A DNA stretch of 64,000 nt from Hyphomicrobiales bacterium (GTDB taxonomy: Bacteria; Pseudomonadota; Alphaproteobacteria; Rhizobiales; Rhizobiaceae): assembly GCA_900471605.1 (NCBI GenBank), contig UCEY01000002.1, forward strand, positions 124,001-188,000, read 5' to 3'. The notes beneath the pieces are model-generated. The model did not search any database and was not told where the DNA came from. It worked only from the letters and a program-made list of their open reading frames with translations. Both the position numbers and the translations under genes were made by a program. Each line of letters opens with the position of its first letter. The stretch's first letter is position 1. Below, piece by piece: positions 8,122-18,257 of the stretch.

Positions 8122-8409
8122 TCAAAGACCGTCGAGGACGACGATTTCACCATCCGCGACTTCCTGGCGGATTTTGATGGCGATCGCGTATTCCGGCGAA
8201 TTGTAGCAGTCGATCGCGGCCTGCATCGAGGGAAACTCGATGATCACGTTGCGGGCGCGGGACTTGCCTTCCATCGCCGCCATCGCACCGCCACGGGCGA
8301 GGAAATTGGCGCCGTATTTCTCGAAGGCGGGCGTGGCCGCTGCGATGTAATCCTTGTAGCGTTCCGGATCGCGGACATCGACGCGGGCGACCCAATATCC
8401 CTTGGCCAT
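8122..8409 (-). CDS. DUF1330 family protein
   Basis: A 95-residue protein of the dimeric alpha/beta barrel type: it opens MAKGYWVARVDVRDPERY and contains VIIEFPSMQAAIDCYNSPEY, the two family hallmarks. Function is unknown; related folds include small monooxygenases. The ATG at 8409 is chosen over an upstream in-frame start because it matches the family N-terminus and has an excellent GGAGGAG ribosome site eight bases before it. Confidence 0.85.
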   Translation of the reverse strand: MAKGYWVARVDVRDPERYKDYIAAATPAFEKYGANFLARGGAMAAMEGKSRARNVIIEFPSMQAAIDCYNSPEYAIAIKIRQEVADGEIVVLDGL

Positions 8410-8514
8410 GGTATCTCCTCCAATGCGTTTTTCGGTTCGGATGACTTCAGGCAAATTCCCCGGCGAGTCAATATGAACGGAGGCCGCCATGTCGGCACTC
8501 CCGCATCGTTCGCG

Positions 8515-9207
8515 TCAGAGCACGCCCTGCATTTCGGCAAGGATCGCTTGCGCCGAGGCCTTCGGATCGGGCGCTTTGACGATCGGGCGTCCGACGACAA
8601 GATGGCTTGATCCGGCGTTGAGCGCATCGGCTGGCGTCATCACTCGTTTCTGGTCGCCGGCCTCGGAGCCTGCCGGGCGGATGCCGGGCGTGACGATCGC
8701 CATGTCGGGGCCGACGATCTTGCGCACCGCGGCGGACTCCTCGGCCGAGCAGACGATACCGCCCATGCCCGATGCCAGCGCCTGTTCGGAGCGGCGCAGA
8801 ACCAGCGTATGCGGGTCGTATTCGTAACCGGCATCGACGAGATCCGTCTCATCCATCGAGGTCAGCACGGTCACCGCGAGCAGGCACAGGTCCGAGCCCC
8901 TGGCGGCCTCGACGGCGGCGCGCATCGCCTTCGGATAGGCATGCAGAGTGAGCATGGTCACGCCCATCTTGACGATGTTCTCCACGCCCTTCGCCACCGT
9001 GTTGTCGATGTCGAGCAGCTTCATGTCGAGAAAGACCTGCTTGCCGTCTTTCACGAGGTCGCGGGCGAATTCGAGACCGCCGGCAAACACGAGCTGGTAG
9101 CCGATCTTGTAGAAGGAAACGGTGTCGCCGAGCGCGGAAACCATCTTTTCGGCTTCGCCGATCGTCGGGATGTCGAGGCCTACGATGAGGCGGTCGCGTG
9201 CGTTCAT
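8515..9207 (-). CDS. pyrF: Orotidine 5'-phosphate decarboxylase
   Basis: A 230-residue enzyme converting OMP to UMP, the last step of de novo pyrimidine nucleotide synthesis. The catalytic signature [16 protein letters not shown] holds the Lys-Asp-Lys-Asp array; FYKIGYQL near the start and TPGIRPAG near the end complete the phosphate site. ATG at 9207 gives the normal family start [11 protein letters not shown]. The start overlaps the stop of the upstream histidine phosphatase as ATGA, so the two are coupled. Confidence 0.95.
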   Translation of the reverse strand: MNARDRLIVGLDIPTIGEAEKMVSALGDTVSFYKIGYQLVFAGGLEFARDLVKDGKQVFLDMKLLDIDNTVAKGVENIVKMGVTMLTLHAYPKAMRAAVEAARGSDLCLLAVTVLTSMDETDLVDAGYEYDPHTLVLRRSEQALASGMGGIVCSAEESAAVRKIVGPDMAIVTPGIRPAGSEAGDQKRVMTPADALNAGSSHLVVGRPIVKAPDPKASAQAILAEMQGVL

Positions 9208-9797
9208 GCCTGGAACCCTTCCCATTTTTCGATGGGCGTCCAGTCGCATGAGACAGTCCGATCCGCAAGGGCGAAGCAGAAGAGATTTCCGCCGCCGCCC
9301 GGCTGGTCCCGGTCGCGGGCGATAGGCTTGCGGGAGAGATGGCATTTCAGAAGCGTGCCCACGCCGCCATGGCCGACGAAGGCGATCGGCACGCGATGAT
9401 CGTGATCGGCGAGAATTCTCGTGACGGCGGTCACGATGCGTTTCTGCGCATCCACGGCGCGCTCCCAGCCTTGGAAACTATCCTCGGGATGGGCGAAAAA
9501 CCAGTTTGCCGCGTCCTCGAACTGCGGCGGCGGCAGGAAGCCGGTCGCCGAACGGTCGTTCTCATGGGTGTCCTCGGCGATCTCGACCGAAATCCCCGTC
9601 GCGGAGCCAAGGATTTCCGCAGTTTCGATCGCCTTCACCTCGTCGCTGGAAATGATCCGGCCGAGTTTTCGTGCCCAGGCGGATTGCGCGGCCTCACGGG
9701 CTCGGGCGGCGCCGAGATCCGAAAGCCCCCATCGCGGCACCGGGACATCGGGGTCTATGCGCACCTGCGGATGGGTGATGTAGAGACCGAACGCCAT
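9204..9797 (-). CDS. Histidine-phosphatase-family protein with altered active site
   Basis: A 197-residue protein with the overall layout of the phosphoglycerate-mutase/histidine phosphatase family: first strand GLYITHP, then [29 protein letters not shown], and the second histidine motif VGHGGVG near residue 145. The normal RHG triplet reads THP here: the phospho-accepting His is kept but its Arg and Gly are replaced, and the Arg of the usual RAxQTA is Lys. Activity may therefore be weak, changed or absent. It is cotranscribed with pyrF, and pmtA lies just upstream on the same strand with a 2-bp gap. Confidence 0.75.
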   Translation of the reverse strand: MAFGLYITHPQVRIDPDVPVPRWGLSDLGAARAREAAQSAWARKLGRIISSDEVKAIETAEILGSATGISVEIAEDTHENDRSATGFLPPPQFEDAANWFFAHPEDSFQGWERAVDAQKRIVTAVTRILADHDHRVPIAFVGHGGVGTLLKCHLSRKPIARDRDQPGGGGNLFCFALADRTVSCDWTPIEKWEGFQA

Positions 9798-9799
9798 GG

Positions 9800-10393
9800 T
9801 CAGCCGCGCGTGTAGGTCCAGAGCTGCGCCGGCGGAATGTTGCGGACGACGAAGTCGTAGTGCTTGATCCGGTAGCGGTCGGGCTGGGCGATGATCGGCG
9901 AGACGGGGCCGTAGGTGATCTGCATCACGGGTCGGCCGGCGGGAATGCGGTCGAGCAGGTCTTCCAGCAGCGCGATGCGGCGCTCCATCGGGAAGCTCAA
10001 AAGCGGGATCGCCGAAATCACGCTGTCGAAGGTCTTGTCCTTCCAGGCACCCAAGGTGCGATTGAGATCGAAAGCGTCGCCATTGACGAAGTTGACGCCG
10101 GGATAGGTGCGTACAAGATGCTGGAAGAAATCGGTCGAATATTCGATCGAGACCAGGTTTTCCGCCGAAATGCCGTGCTTCAGGATTGCCTTGGTGATGA
10201 TGCCCGTGCCGGGTCCGAGTTCGAGGACGGGCAGGCCGGAGGCCGTGTCGATGATGCTTGCCATGCGTTTGGCGGTGACGGAGGAGGTGGGGCAGATCGC
10301 GCCGACCCGTTTCGGGCCGTCGATCCAGCCCTTGAAGAACCGGATCTCATCGTCGAACTTGCGGCCAAGCCGCTCCTTCAGGCGCAGTTCCAT
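9800..10393 (-). CDS. pmtA: Phosphatidylethanolamine N-methyltransferase PmtA
   Basis: A 197-residue SAM-dependent enzyme that methylates phosphatidylethanolamine three times to phosphatidylcholine at the inner membrane. It is the small rhizobial/Sinorhizobium type: RLKERLGRKFDDEIRFFKGW at the start, SAM loop VLELGPGTGIITKAIL at about 56-71, and tail IPPAQLWTYTRG, closely matching the known S. meliloti enzyme as I remember it. Phosphatidylcholine is important for rhizobial growth and host interaction. ATG at 10393; a 117-bp gap with the dnaN terminator lies upstream. Confidence 0.9.
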   Translation of the reverse strand: MELRLKERLGRKFDDEIRFFKGWIDGPKRVGAICPTSSVTAKRMASIIDTASGLPVLELGPGTGIITKAILKHGISAENLVSIEYSTDFFQHLVRTYPGVNFVNGDAFDLNRTLGAWKDKTFDSVISAIPLLSFPMERRIALLEDLLDRIPAGRPVMQITYGPVSPIIAQPDRYRIKHYDFVVRNIPPAQLWTYTRG

Positions 10394-10477
10394 TTTTTAT
10401 CCTCTCCTTTCGTCCCATGTGGACCTTCATGCCGCAAAAGCAAGGAAAAATGTCGCACCGGGAAAACCGCATGAAAA

Positions 10478-10502
10478 AGGCGGCTGGATTTTCCAGCCGC
10501 CT
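10478..10502 (-). terminator. Intrinsic terminator of dnaN
   Basis: A perfect 11-bp stem (AGGCGGCTGGA / TCCAGCCGCCT) with a 3-base loop is followed on the minus strand by a run of five T. It lies nine bases after the dnaN stop and before pmtA, so pmtA probably has its own promoter. Confidence 0.9.
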
Positions 10503-10510
10503 CCGATGAT

Positions 10511-11629
10511 TTAAACGCGCATCGGCATCAATACGTAAAGCGCGTCGTCGCCTGCCGTGTCGCGTACCAATGTCGGAGAACCGGCATCCGCCAGCATGAA
10601 GATCGCATCGTCCCCCGAAAGCTGGGCGGTGATATCCAGCAGATATTTGGCGTTGAAGCCGATCTCCATCGGATCATTGTCGTAACCGACCGCAACTTCT
10701 TCCGTAGCACTTCCCGAATCCGGATTGTTGACCGTCAGCATCAGCTGGCCGTCGGTCAGCGACAGTTTGACCGCGCGGCCACGCTCGGAGGAGATGGTCG
10801 ACACGCGATCGACTGCCTTGGTGAAGCTCTGGCAATCGACACGCATTTCCTTGTCGTTGCCCGAGGGAATGACGCGCTGGTAATCGGGAAAAGTGCCGTC
10901 GATCAGCTTGGACGTCATGACGACGGTGCCGAGCGTTATGCGGATCTTTGCATCCGAGACTTCGACAGTGACGACCGCTTCCGGATCGTCGACCAGTTTC
11001 TGCAGCTCGCCGACCGTCTTGCGGGGAATGATGATGCCCGGCATTCCTTCCGAGCCTGAGGGCGCCTGCACATCGGCGCGCGCCAGGCGGTGACCGTCGG
11101 TCGCGACCGCGCGAAGCTTGAGGTCTCCGCCGGCTTCGATCGTGTGGAAGAAGATGCCGTTCAGGTAATAACGGGTCTCCTCGGTGGAGATCGCGAACTG
11201 GGTGCGGTCGATCAGCATTTTCAGATCGGTCGCCTTCAGCTTGAACGTATGCGTGAAGCTGCCGGCGGTGAGATCCGGGAAGTCGGATTCCGGCAGGCAT
11301 TGCAGCGAGAATTTGGAGCGGCCGGACTGCACCGTCATCGACCCGCCGTCCGGATTGGTGGCAAGCAGCACTTCCGACCCGTCCGGCAGCTTGCGGACGA
11401 TTTCGTAAAGCAGGTGTGCGGGAACCGTCGTGGCACCGGCAGTCTCGACCATGGCCGGCAGGGCTTCGGTGATTTCAAGATCGAGATCGGTCGCCTTCAG
11501 GTCGAGACTGGCGCCCGACGCGCGCATCAGCACGTTGGAGAGGATCGGGATCGTGTTCCGACGCTCCACCACGCGATGCACGTGGTTCAGCGACTTCAGA
11601 AGGTTTGACCGCTCAAGAGTAATACGCAT
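10511..11629 (-). CDS. dnaN: DNA polymerase III beta subunit (sliding clamp)
   Basis: A 372-residue ring-forming processivity clamp. It has the normal length and three-domain layout, beginning MRITLERSNLLKSLNHVHRV with the typical RRNTIPILSNVL, and ending with the conserved LVRDTAGDDALYVLMPMRV region that forms the partner-binding groove. ATG at 11629; an in-frame extension upstream to 11749 lacks family similarity. As usual in Rhizobiaceae it is not next to dnaA, which lies about 29 kb to the right. A strong terminator follows. Confidence 0.97.
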   Translation of the reverse strand: MRITLERSNLLKSLNHVHRVVERRNTIPILSNVLMRASGASLDLKATDLDLEITEALPAMVETAGATTVPAHLLYEIVRKLPDGSEVLLATNPDGGSMTVQSGRSKFSLQCLPESDFPDLTAGSFTHTFKLKATDLKMLIDRTQFAISTEETRYYLNGIFFHTIEAGGDLKLRAVATDGHRLARADVQAPSGSEGMPGIIIPRKTVGELQKLVDDPEAVVTVEVSDAKIRITLGTVVMTSKLIDGTFPDYQRVIPSGNDKEMRVDCQSFTKAVDRVSTISSERGRAVKLSLTDGQLMLTVNNPDSGSATEEVAVGYDNDPMEIGFNAKYLLDITAQLSGDDAIFMLADAGSPTLVRDTAGDDALYVLMPMRV

Positions 11630-11899
11630 GGACGCTATCGCTTTCGACCGTGGCGATCCGGCAGGGCCGGACCCCTGATATTCTGCCGGCTTGGGACCAG
11701 CCGGATGATGTGGACCGGCAAAATGGCAGACAACACGTTCGAAAAGCAAGAGGTGAACAAGGCGTTAGCAAGCCATTTCATATATGTCCCATGCACTGCA
11801 CACAGAAAATATGCGTTCTCAACAGGTTGCGCTTTACTTGCCGAAGCCGGCCGGCTTGCCCATAAAGGCGCATGACCATCCTTTTGCGCGTGACATCCC

Positions 11900-12803
<904 letters not shown>

Positions 12804-12817
<14 letters not shown>

Positions 12818-13202
12818 CCGAGGCCTGAAACGCCGCCGGCCCGACCGGCAAGCTGCCGAAAGGCGGAAGGCTCAGCGATGGGGCCATGTCTCGGAATATC
12901 TTGCAGCACTTTATCTCTTGGCCAAAGGCTACAGGGTTCTTGCGATCCGCTACCGCACCAGGCTCGGCGAAATCGATCTCATCGTCCGAAAGGGCGATCT
13001 GGTGGCCTTTGTCGAGGTCAAGGCGCGGGTTGGGGAACAGGCGGCTGTCGATGCCGTCGGTTTCACGACCCAGAAGCGCATTCGCGCGGCAAGTGACCTC
13101 TGGCTTTCCAAACGGAAGGATGCCGCAAGATTGTCACGGCGTTACGATGTGGTCGCGGTTCTTCCCGGCCGCCTGCCGCGGCATTTTGCGAACGCTTTCT
13201 GA
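12804..13202 (+). CDS. yraN: YraN/UPF0102 family endonuclease-fold protein
   Basis: A 132-residue protein with the restriction-endonuclease-like fold: GEIDLIVRKGDLVAFVEVKAR carries the E-D-ExK-type metal site. The family is nearly universal but its job is not firmly known; it is often linked to recombination or genome maintenance. The GTG start at 12804 overlaps the end of rsmI by 14 bp. In many rhizobia this gene is followed closely by gshB; here the ugp genes and a cupin gene lie between. Confidence 0.88.
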
Positions 13203-13233
13203 CGCTCATGTGAAATTTTTGCATGGCTGTGCA

Positions 13234-13273
13234 ATGTAATATTTCTGACACGAAACTGTTAAGGGCCTGTCAC
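13234..13273 (+). promoter_or_regulatory. Tandem Pho box (four heptamers) upstream of ugpB
   Basis: Four heptamers repeat at exactly 11-bp steps: ATGTAAT (13234), CTGACAC (13245), CTGTTAA (13256) and CTGTCAC (13267). They match the PhoB consensus CTGTCAT at 5, 5, 5 and 6 of 7 bases. A -10-like TATTGC follows ten bases later at 13284-13289, the normal spacing when PhoB replaces the -35 contact. The ugpB start is at 13326. Confidence 0.8.
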
Positions 13274-13325
13274 AGCCGGGCCCTATTGCGATCCTCACCC
13301 CAACAACGGTGGAGAGGACGTTAAA

Positions 13326-14654
13326 ATGTTCAAAAAACTTTCGATGGCCGCGATCGCGGTCGCCCTGTCCGCGACCTCGTCGCTCGCCGCGACCGAAGTC
13401 ACCTGGTGGCACGCCATGGGTGGCGAGCTCGGCAAGAAGCTCGAAGAGATCGCTCAGAAGTTCAACGACAGCCAGAGCGACTACAAGGTCGTCCCGGTCT
13501 TCAAGGGCACCTATCCGGAAACCCTGACCGCCGCTATCGCCGCCTTCCGCGCTGGCCAGCAGCCGGCCATCGTTCAGGTCTTCGAAGTCGGTACCGGCAC
13601 GATGATGGCCGCCAAGGGCGCTGTTTATCCGGTCTATAAGCTGATGGCCGACAACAAGGAGCCTTGGGATCCGAAGGGCTTCCTCGCCCCGGTCGTAGGT
13701 TACTATTCGGACGCCCAGGGCAACATCCTGTCGATGCCCTTCAATTCCTCGACCCCGATCATGTACTACAACAAGGACGTCTTCCAGAAGGCTGGCCTTG
13801 ATCCGGAAGTCGCCCCGAAGACCTGGGCCGAACTTGCCGCCATGGGCAAGAAGATCGTCGATTCCGGCGCTGCTGCCTGCGGCTTCACGCTGTCTTACGC
13901 TGCGACCTGGGTCGGCCTCGAAAACTACTCGGCCATCCAGAACCTGCCCTACGGCACGCTTCAGAACGGCTTCGGCGGCCTGAAGACCGAGTTCAAGTTC
14001 AACGGCAAGGAACAGGCTGCGTTCTGGGATAACCTGAAGAAGCAGCAGGATGCCAAGGTCTTCAAGTACGGCGGCCCGGGCGGCGGTGCCGAAACGGCTC
14101 CGATGTTCTATGCACAGCAGTGCGCCATCTACATGGGCTCCTCCGCTTCGCGCGCCGGCGTCATCAACAATGCCAAGGGCTTCAAGGTCGGCTTCGCGCC
14201 GATGCCTTATGACGACACCGTCACCAAGGAGCCGAAGAACTCGATCATCGGCGGCGCCACGCTCTGGACCCTGAACGGCCAGAAGAACCCCGACGTCTAC
14301 AAGGGCGTCGCCAAGTTCTTCACCTACCTCTCCAAGCCGGAAGTCCAGGCCGATTGGCACCAGTTCACCGGTTACCTGCCGATCACCAACGCTGCTTACG
14401 AGCTTGGTCAGAAGCAGGGCTATTATGAAAAGACCCCGGGTTCCGATATCGCCATCAAGCAGATCACCCGCGGCACGCCGTCGGACAACTCCAGGGGCGT
14501 CCGCTTCGGCAACCTCACCCAGATCCGCGACCTGATCGACCAGCAGTTCGAAACCGTCCTGTCCGGCAAGAAGACCGGCCAGCAGGCTCTCGACGATGCT
14601 GCCAAGGCTGGCAACGCTGTCCTGCGCGAATTCGAAGCTTCGAATTCCAACTAA
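13326..14654 (+). CDS. ugpB: sn-Glycerol-3-phosphate ABC transporter, binding protein UgpB
   Basis: A 442-residue periplasmic solute-binding protein. Residues 1-22 are a signal peptide ending SLAA. The mature start TEVTWWHAMGGELGKKLEEI, the stretch FKGTYPETLTAAIAAFRAG, and PFNSSTPIMYYNKD are typical of UgpB, which binds glycerol-3-phosphate and glycerophosphodiesters as a phosphate source. ATG at 13326 after GGAGAGGACGTTAAA. It is the first gene of ugpBAEC, with a Pho box upstream and a hairpin after its stop that could favour high binding-protein yield. Confidence 0.93.
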   Translation: MFKKLSMAAIAVALSATSSLAATEVTWWHAMGGELGKKLEEIAQKFNDSQSDYKVVPVFKGTYPETLTAAIAAFRAGQQPAIVQVFEVGTGTMMAAKGAVYPVYKLMADNKEPWDPKGFLAPVVGYYSDAQGNILSMPFNSSTPIMYYNKDVFQKAGLDPEVAPKTWAELAAMGKKIVDSGAAACGFTLSYAATWVGLENYSAIQNLPYGTLQNGFGGLKTEFKFNGKEQAAFWDNLKKQQDAKVFKYGGPGGGAETAPMFYAQQCAIYMGSSASRAGVINNAKGFKVGFAPMPYDDTVTKEPKNSIIGGATLWTLNGQKNPDVYKGVAKFFTYLSKPEVQADWHQFTGYLPITNAAYELGQKQGYYEKTPGSDIAIKQITRGTPSDNSRGVRFGNLTQIRDLIDQQFETVLSGKKTGQQALDDAAKAGNAVLREFEASNSN

Positions 14655-14673
14655 GCATCGCCTTAAACCTCAA

Positions 14674-14698
14674 GCCCTTCCCGATCCCCGGGGAGGGC
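14674..14698 (+). other. Intercistronic hairpin between ugpB and ugpA
   Basis: A 9-bp stem with one G-T pair (GCCCTTCCC at 14674-14682 and GGGGAGGGC at 14690-14698) and a 7-base loop lies 19 bases after the ugpB stop. No T-run follows, so it is more likely an mRNA 3'-end stabiliser or partial attenuator than a full terminator. Confidence 0.6.
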
Positions 14699-14720
14699 AT
14701 TTCCTTGGGCACATCTCGCC

Positions 14721-15605
14721 ATGCAAACCAAGCGCACCGTTTTTCAAAGTCGCGTCCTGCCTTATTTCCTGCTGGCGCCGCAGCTGATCATCACGCTCAT
14801 CTTTTTCGTATGGCCCGCCGCGCAAGCGATCTGGCAGTCGTTCCTGCGCCAGGACCCGTTTGGCCTGAAGGCGACCTTCGTCTGGTTCGCGAATTACACG
14901 CGTCTGCTGGACGATCCCGATTATCTGAATGCGCTCGGCGCGACCTTCGTTTTTTCGGTCGGCGTCACGGTTCTGTCTATGGGCCTGTCCCTGATGTTCG
15001 CCGTCGCGGTCAACCGCGTGCTGCGCTCGGGCCGGTTCTACACGACATTGCTGGTCTGGCCCTACGCCGTGGCGCCGGCGGCTGCCGGCCTGCTCTGGTG
15101 GTTCATGTTCAACCCCAGCGTCGGCATCATTCCTTATCTCCTGAGTTCCTTCGGATACGAATGGAACCATCGTCTCCACACCGGCGATGCCATGGTGCTG
15201 ATCATCATCGCGGCCGCCTGGAAGCAGATTTCCTATAATTTCCTGTTCTTCGTGGCGGGCCTTCAGTCCGTGCCGCAGTCTCTGTCCGAAGCCGCCGCCA
15301 TCGACGGCGCCGGCCCGTTCAAGCGTTTCTGGACCGTGGTTTTCCCGCTGCTGTCGCCGACGACCTTCTTCCTTGCGGTGATCAACATCACCTACGCGAT
15401 GTTCGACACCTTCGGCATTGTCGACGCCACCACGTCCGGCGGGCCGTCGCAGTCAACCAATATCCTTGTCTACAAGGTCTATGCGGATGGTTTCATCGGC
15501 CTGAACCTCGGACCCTCCGCCGCCCAGTCGGTCATCCTGATGCTGATCGTGGTTGTCCTCACCGTCGTCCAGTTCCGCTGGATCGAGCGCAAAGTGCAGT
15601 ATTGA
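14721..15605 (+). CDS. ugpA: sn-Glycerol-3-phosphate ABC transporter permease UgpA
   Basis: A 294-residue inner-membrane permease with about six membrane segments. The EAA loop that docks the ATPase is visible as LSEAAAIDGAGPFKRFW, near residue 195. The segment DTFGIVDATTSGGPSQSTNIL before the last membrane segment is typical of the sugar/glycerol phosphate family MalF-type subunit. ATG at 14721; no strong ribosome site is visible. Works with UgpE, UgpC and UgpB. Confidence 0.93.
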   Translation: MQTKRTVFQSRVLPYFLLAPQLIITLIFFVWPAAQAIWQSFLRQDPFGLKATFVWFANYTRLLDDPDYLNALGATFVFSVGVTVLSMGLSLMFAVAVNRVLRSGRFYTTLLVWPYAVAPAAAGLLWWFMFNPSVGIIPYLLSSFGYEWNHRLHTGDAMVLIIIAAAWKQISYNFLFFVAGLQSVPQSLSEAAAIDGAGPFKRFWTVVFPLLSPTTFFLAVINITYAMFDTFGIVDATTSGGPSQSTNILVYKVYADGFIGLNLGPSAAQSVILMLIVVVLTVVQFRWIERKVQY

Positions 15606-15614
15606 GGTTTACCG

Positions 15615-16463
15615 ATGGTCGAGAACCGCCCTTTCCTGAATTTCCTGACCCACCTGGTCCTCATTCTCGGGGTGCTGATGGTGGTCTTCCCGGTCTATCT
15701 CGCCTTCATCGCCTCGACCCATGGCCCGACCGACTTCATGAGCGGCATCGTTCCGCTGCTGCCCGGCGACCAGTTTTCGGCGAATTACGGCTATCTCCTC
15801 GGGACCGGGGAATCGACTGCCGGTGCCCCGCCTTTTCTGCTGATGCTCGGAAACAGCCTGGCGATGGCGATCATGATCGCAGTCGGCAAGATCGCCATCT
15901 CGATCATCTCCGCCTTCGCGATCGTCTATTTCCGCTTTCCGCTGCGGGTGCCGGCCTTCTGGCTGATCTTCATGACGCTGATGCTGCCGGTGGAAGTGCG
16001 CATTCTGCCGACCTACAAGGTCGTCGCCGATCTCGGCATGCTGAATTCCTATTCCGGCCTCGTCATTCCGGTCATCGCCTCTGCGACCGCGACCTTCCTG
16101 TTCCGTCAGTTCTTCCTGACGGTGCCGGAGGAGATGATGGAAGCGGCCCGCGTCGATGGCGCCGGTCCGATGAAATTCTTCCGCGATATTCTTCTGCCGC
16201 TGTCGCGCACCAATATCGCCGCGCTCTTCATCATCATGTTCATCTACGGCTGGAACCAATACCTCTGGCCGATGCTGATCACCACCGAACCGCATTATTA
16301 CACCGTCGTCATGGGCATCAAACGCCTCGCCAACGTGCTGGATGGCGACAATCAATGGAACCTGGTGATGGCCGGCGTTATCCTGGCGGGCCTGCCGCCC
16401 GTCCTCGTCATCATCTTCATGCAGCGCCTGTTCGTCAAAGGCCTGGTTGAAACGGAGAAATAA
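15615..16463 (+). CDS. ugpE: sn-Glycerol-3-phosphate ABC transporter permease UgpE
   Basis: A 282-residue partner permease (MalG type) with about six membrane segments. The EAA loop reads [25 protein letters not shown], near residue 176-195, and the C-terminus ends [15 protein letters not shown], as is usual for UgpE. ATG at 15615, nine bases after the ugpA stop, with GAGG in front. Two bases separate its stop from ugpC. Confidence 0.93.
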   Translation: MVENRPFLNFLTHLVLILGVLMVVFPVYLAFIASTHGPTDFMSGIVPLLPGDQFSANYGYLLGTGESTAGAPPFLLMLGNSLAMAIMIAVGKIAISIISAFAIVYFRFPLRVPAFWLIFMTLMLPVEVRILPTYKVVADLGMLNSYSGLVIPVIASATATFLFRQFFLTVPEEMMEAARVDGAGPMKFFRDILLPLSRTNIAALFIIMFIYGWNQYLWPMLITTEPHYYTVVMGIKRLANVLDGDNQWNLVMAGVILAGLPPVLVIIFMQRLFVKGLVETEK

Positions 16464-16465
16464 CA

Positions 16466-17566
16466 ATGGCTTCCATCGATGTCGAAAGCGTCGGCAAGGT
16501 TTACACCGGCGGAGTGCGCGCGGTCAGCGATATCAGGCTGAACATCGCCGATGGCGAGTTCATCGTGCTGGTTGGCCCGTCCGGCTGCGGCAAGTCCACG
16601 CTTCTGCGCATGATCGCCGGCCTGGAAACCATTTCCGAAGGTGAGGTGAAGATCGGCGCGAGGGTGGTCAACGAGGTTGAACCGGCCGACCGCGACATTG
16701 CCATGGTCTTCCAGAACTATGCGCTCTATCCGCATATGACCGTCTACAACAACCTCGCCTACGGCCTCAAAAACCGTGGCACGCCGAAGGCGGAGATCGA
16801 CGCGCGCGTTGCCGAAGCCGCCCGCATGCTGGAAATCACCCAGTATCTGGAACGCAAGCCGCGCGCGCTTTCCGGCGGTCAGCGCCAGCGTGTCGCCATG
16901 GGCCGCGCCATCGTCCGTAAGCCGGCCGCCTTCCTGTTCGACGAACCGCTCTCCAATCTCGATGCGAAGCTGCGCGTTTCCATGCGCGGCGAGATCAAGC
17001 GCCTGCAGCGTCGCCTCGGCACCACGTCGATCTACGTTACCCACGACCAGCTCGAAGCCATGACGCTCGCCGACCGCCTCGTCGTTCTGAACGGCGGCAG
17101 GATCGAGCAGATCGGCGCGCCGCTGGAAGTCTACCACGCGCCGGCCTCCACCTTCGTCGCAAGCTTCATCGGCTCGCCGGCCATGAACCTCGTCAAGGGC
17201 GAGCTGCATGGCGACAAGCTGGCGATTGGCCCGGCGATGATCGCCCTCAACGGTTTTGCGCCGACGTCCGGCGCCGTCACCATCGGCGTGCGCGCCGAGG
17301 ATCTGCGCATTGCCCGCGAGGACGAAGAGGCTCTGCCCTTCCGCCTAGAATATACCGAGGAACTGGGTGCCCAGCGCCTGATCCACGGCACCGTCGGCGA
17401 CCAGCAGATCACCGCCGCCGTTTCTCCGGAGATTGCGCTCTCTCCGGACATGCGCATCGCCATCGATGCCAAGCGCCTGCATTTCTTCTCGATCGATACG
17501 GGCAAACGCCTGCCGGGCAACGTTCCGGCCGAGGCAAAGCTCGCACCGGCCGAACCGGTTCTCTGA
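16466..17566 (+). CDS. ugpC: sn-Glycerol-3-phosphate ABC transporter ATPase UgpC
   Basis: A 366-residue ABC ATPase energising the Ugp importer. Walker A is GPSGCGKST (about 37-45), the signature [14 protein letters not shown] (about 134-147) and Walker [16 protein letters not shown] (about 153-167); the H-loop is [11 protein letters not shown]-terminal TOBE-type domain of about 120 residues ends the protein, as in MalK/UgpC where it can bind regulators. ATG at 16466 after GGAGAAATAACA. Last gene of the ugpBAEC run. Confidence 0.94.
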   Translation: MASIDVESVGKVYTGGVRAVSDIRLNIADGEFIVLVGPSGCGKSTLLRMIAGLETISEGEVKIGARVVNEVEPADRDIAMVFQNYALYPHMTVYNNLAYGLKNRGTPKAEIDARVAEAARMLEITQYLERKPRALSGGQRQRVAMGRAIVRKPAAFLFDEPLSNLDAKLRVSMRGEIKRLQRRLGTTSIYVTHDQLEAMTLADRLVVLNGGRIEQIGAPLEVYHAPASTFVASFIGSPAMNLVKGELHGDKLAIGPAMIALNGFAPTSGAVTIGVRAEDLRIAREDEEALPFRLEYTEELGAQRLIHGTVGDQQITAAVSPEIALSPDMRIAIDAKRLHFFSIDTGKRLPGNVPAEAKLAPAEPVL

Positions 17567-17648
17567 AGGCGGTTGTCGGGAAATTCAGGCCAATCGTTAA
17601 AATTCTAACACCGGTCTGAACAGCCGGCTTACTGTTTGCGGCTAACGT

Positions 17649-17673
17649 CCCCGGGAGTTGACAGCTTCCGGGG
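17649..17673 (+). promoter_or_regulatory. Hairpin masking the ribosome site of the cupin gene
   Basis: A 9-bp stem with one G-T pair (CCCCGGGAG at 17649-17657, CTTCCGGGG at 17665-17673) and a 7-base loop ends in the G-run that is also the ribosome-binding site (GGGGGAAAG) of the gene starting at 17679. Folded RNA would hide most of that site. Confidence 0.5.
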
Positions 17674-17678
17674 GAAAG

Positions 17679-18182
17679 ATGAGTTGGCACGTCCTCGCCG
17701 CGACCGCAGCGGCTATCGCATTTCGATACAAGTCCGATACGCCCGAGAGGCCGAAGGTTAAGGCGTTTATCGGCGCCTGCCCGCATTCTCTGGAGATGAA
17801 GCCGATGCCGATCGAGCCCACATGGGTACTCGCCGGCGATCCGCAGGCACGCGCCGCCTCCCATTCCACGGCGGAAGACGATTGCGCCACGACCGGCGTG
17901 TGGGAATGCACGGCCGGCGAGTTCCGCTGGTATTTCCACTGGGATGAAACGGTGGTGATCCTCGAAGGCGAAGTGCATGTGACGGCCGACGACGGCACGC
18001 AGCGCACGCTGACGGCGGGCGACGTCGCCTATTTCAAGGGTCGAACCTGGGCCACCTGGCGTATCGACACCTATCTGAAGAAGGTCGCCTTCATCCGTAG
18101 GCCTTTCCCGAAGCCGATTGCCATGCTTTTCCGCCTGCGCAACCTGTTGCTGGCAAAGAGGCGGGTCGGCATCTCCGCGTGA
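17679..18182 (+). CDS. Cupin-domain protein (Cupin_3/DUF861 type)
   Basis: A 167-residue protein. After a variable N-terminus of about 50 residues, the cupin core holds WVLAGDP, VWECTAGEFRWYFHWDETVVILEGEVHV and LTAGDVAYFKGRTWATWRI, the two halves of a small beta-barrel like that in ureidoglycine aminohydrolases. The true substrate is unknown. ATG at 17679 has a strong GGGGGAAAG site inside a hairpin. It lies between ugpC and gshB, each more than 70 bp away. Confidence 0.75.
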   Translation: MSWHVLAATAAAIAFRYKSDTPERPKVKAFIGACPHSLEMKPMPIEPTWVLAGDPQARAASHSTAEDDCATTGVWECTAGEFRWYFHWDETVVILEGEVHVTADDGTQRTLTAGDVAYFKGRTWATWRIDTYLKKVAFIRRPFPKPIAMLFRLRNLLLAKRRVGISA

Positions 18183-18257
18183 TATTGGCCTGATTGCAGT
18201 TGCCTTTGGGGGCTCGCCATCCTACATCAGGCGGGCCAATCCTAGGGGGCTGAAGTC

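Noticed and set aside
6880..8610. Plus-strand open frame of 576 codons
   Set aside because: It runs opposite two well-supported genes (NDUFA9-like and DUF1330) and has shadow-frame composition and no ribosome site.
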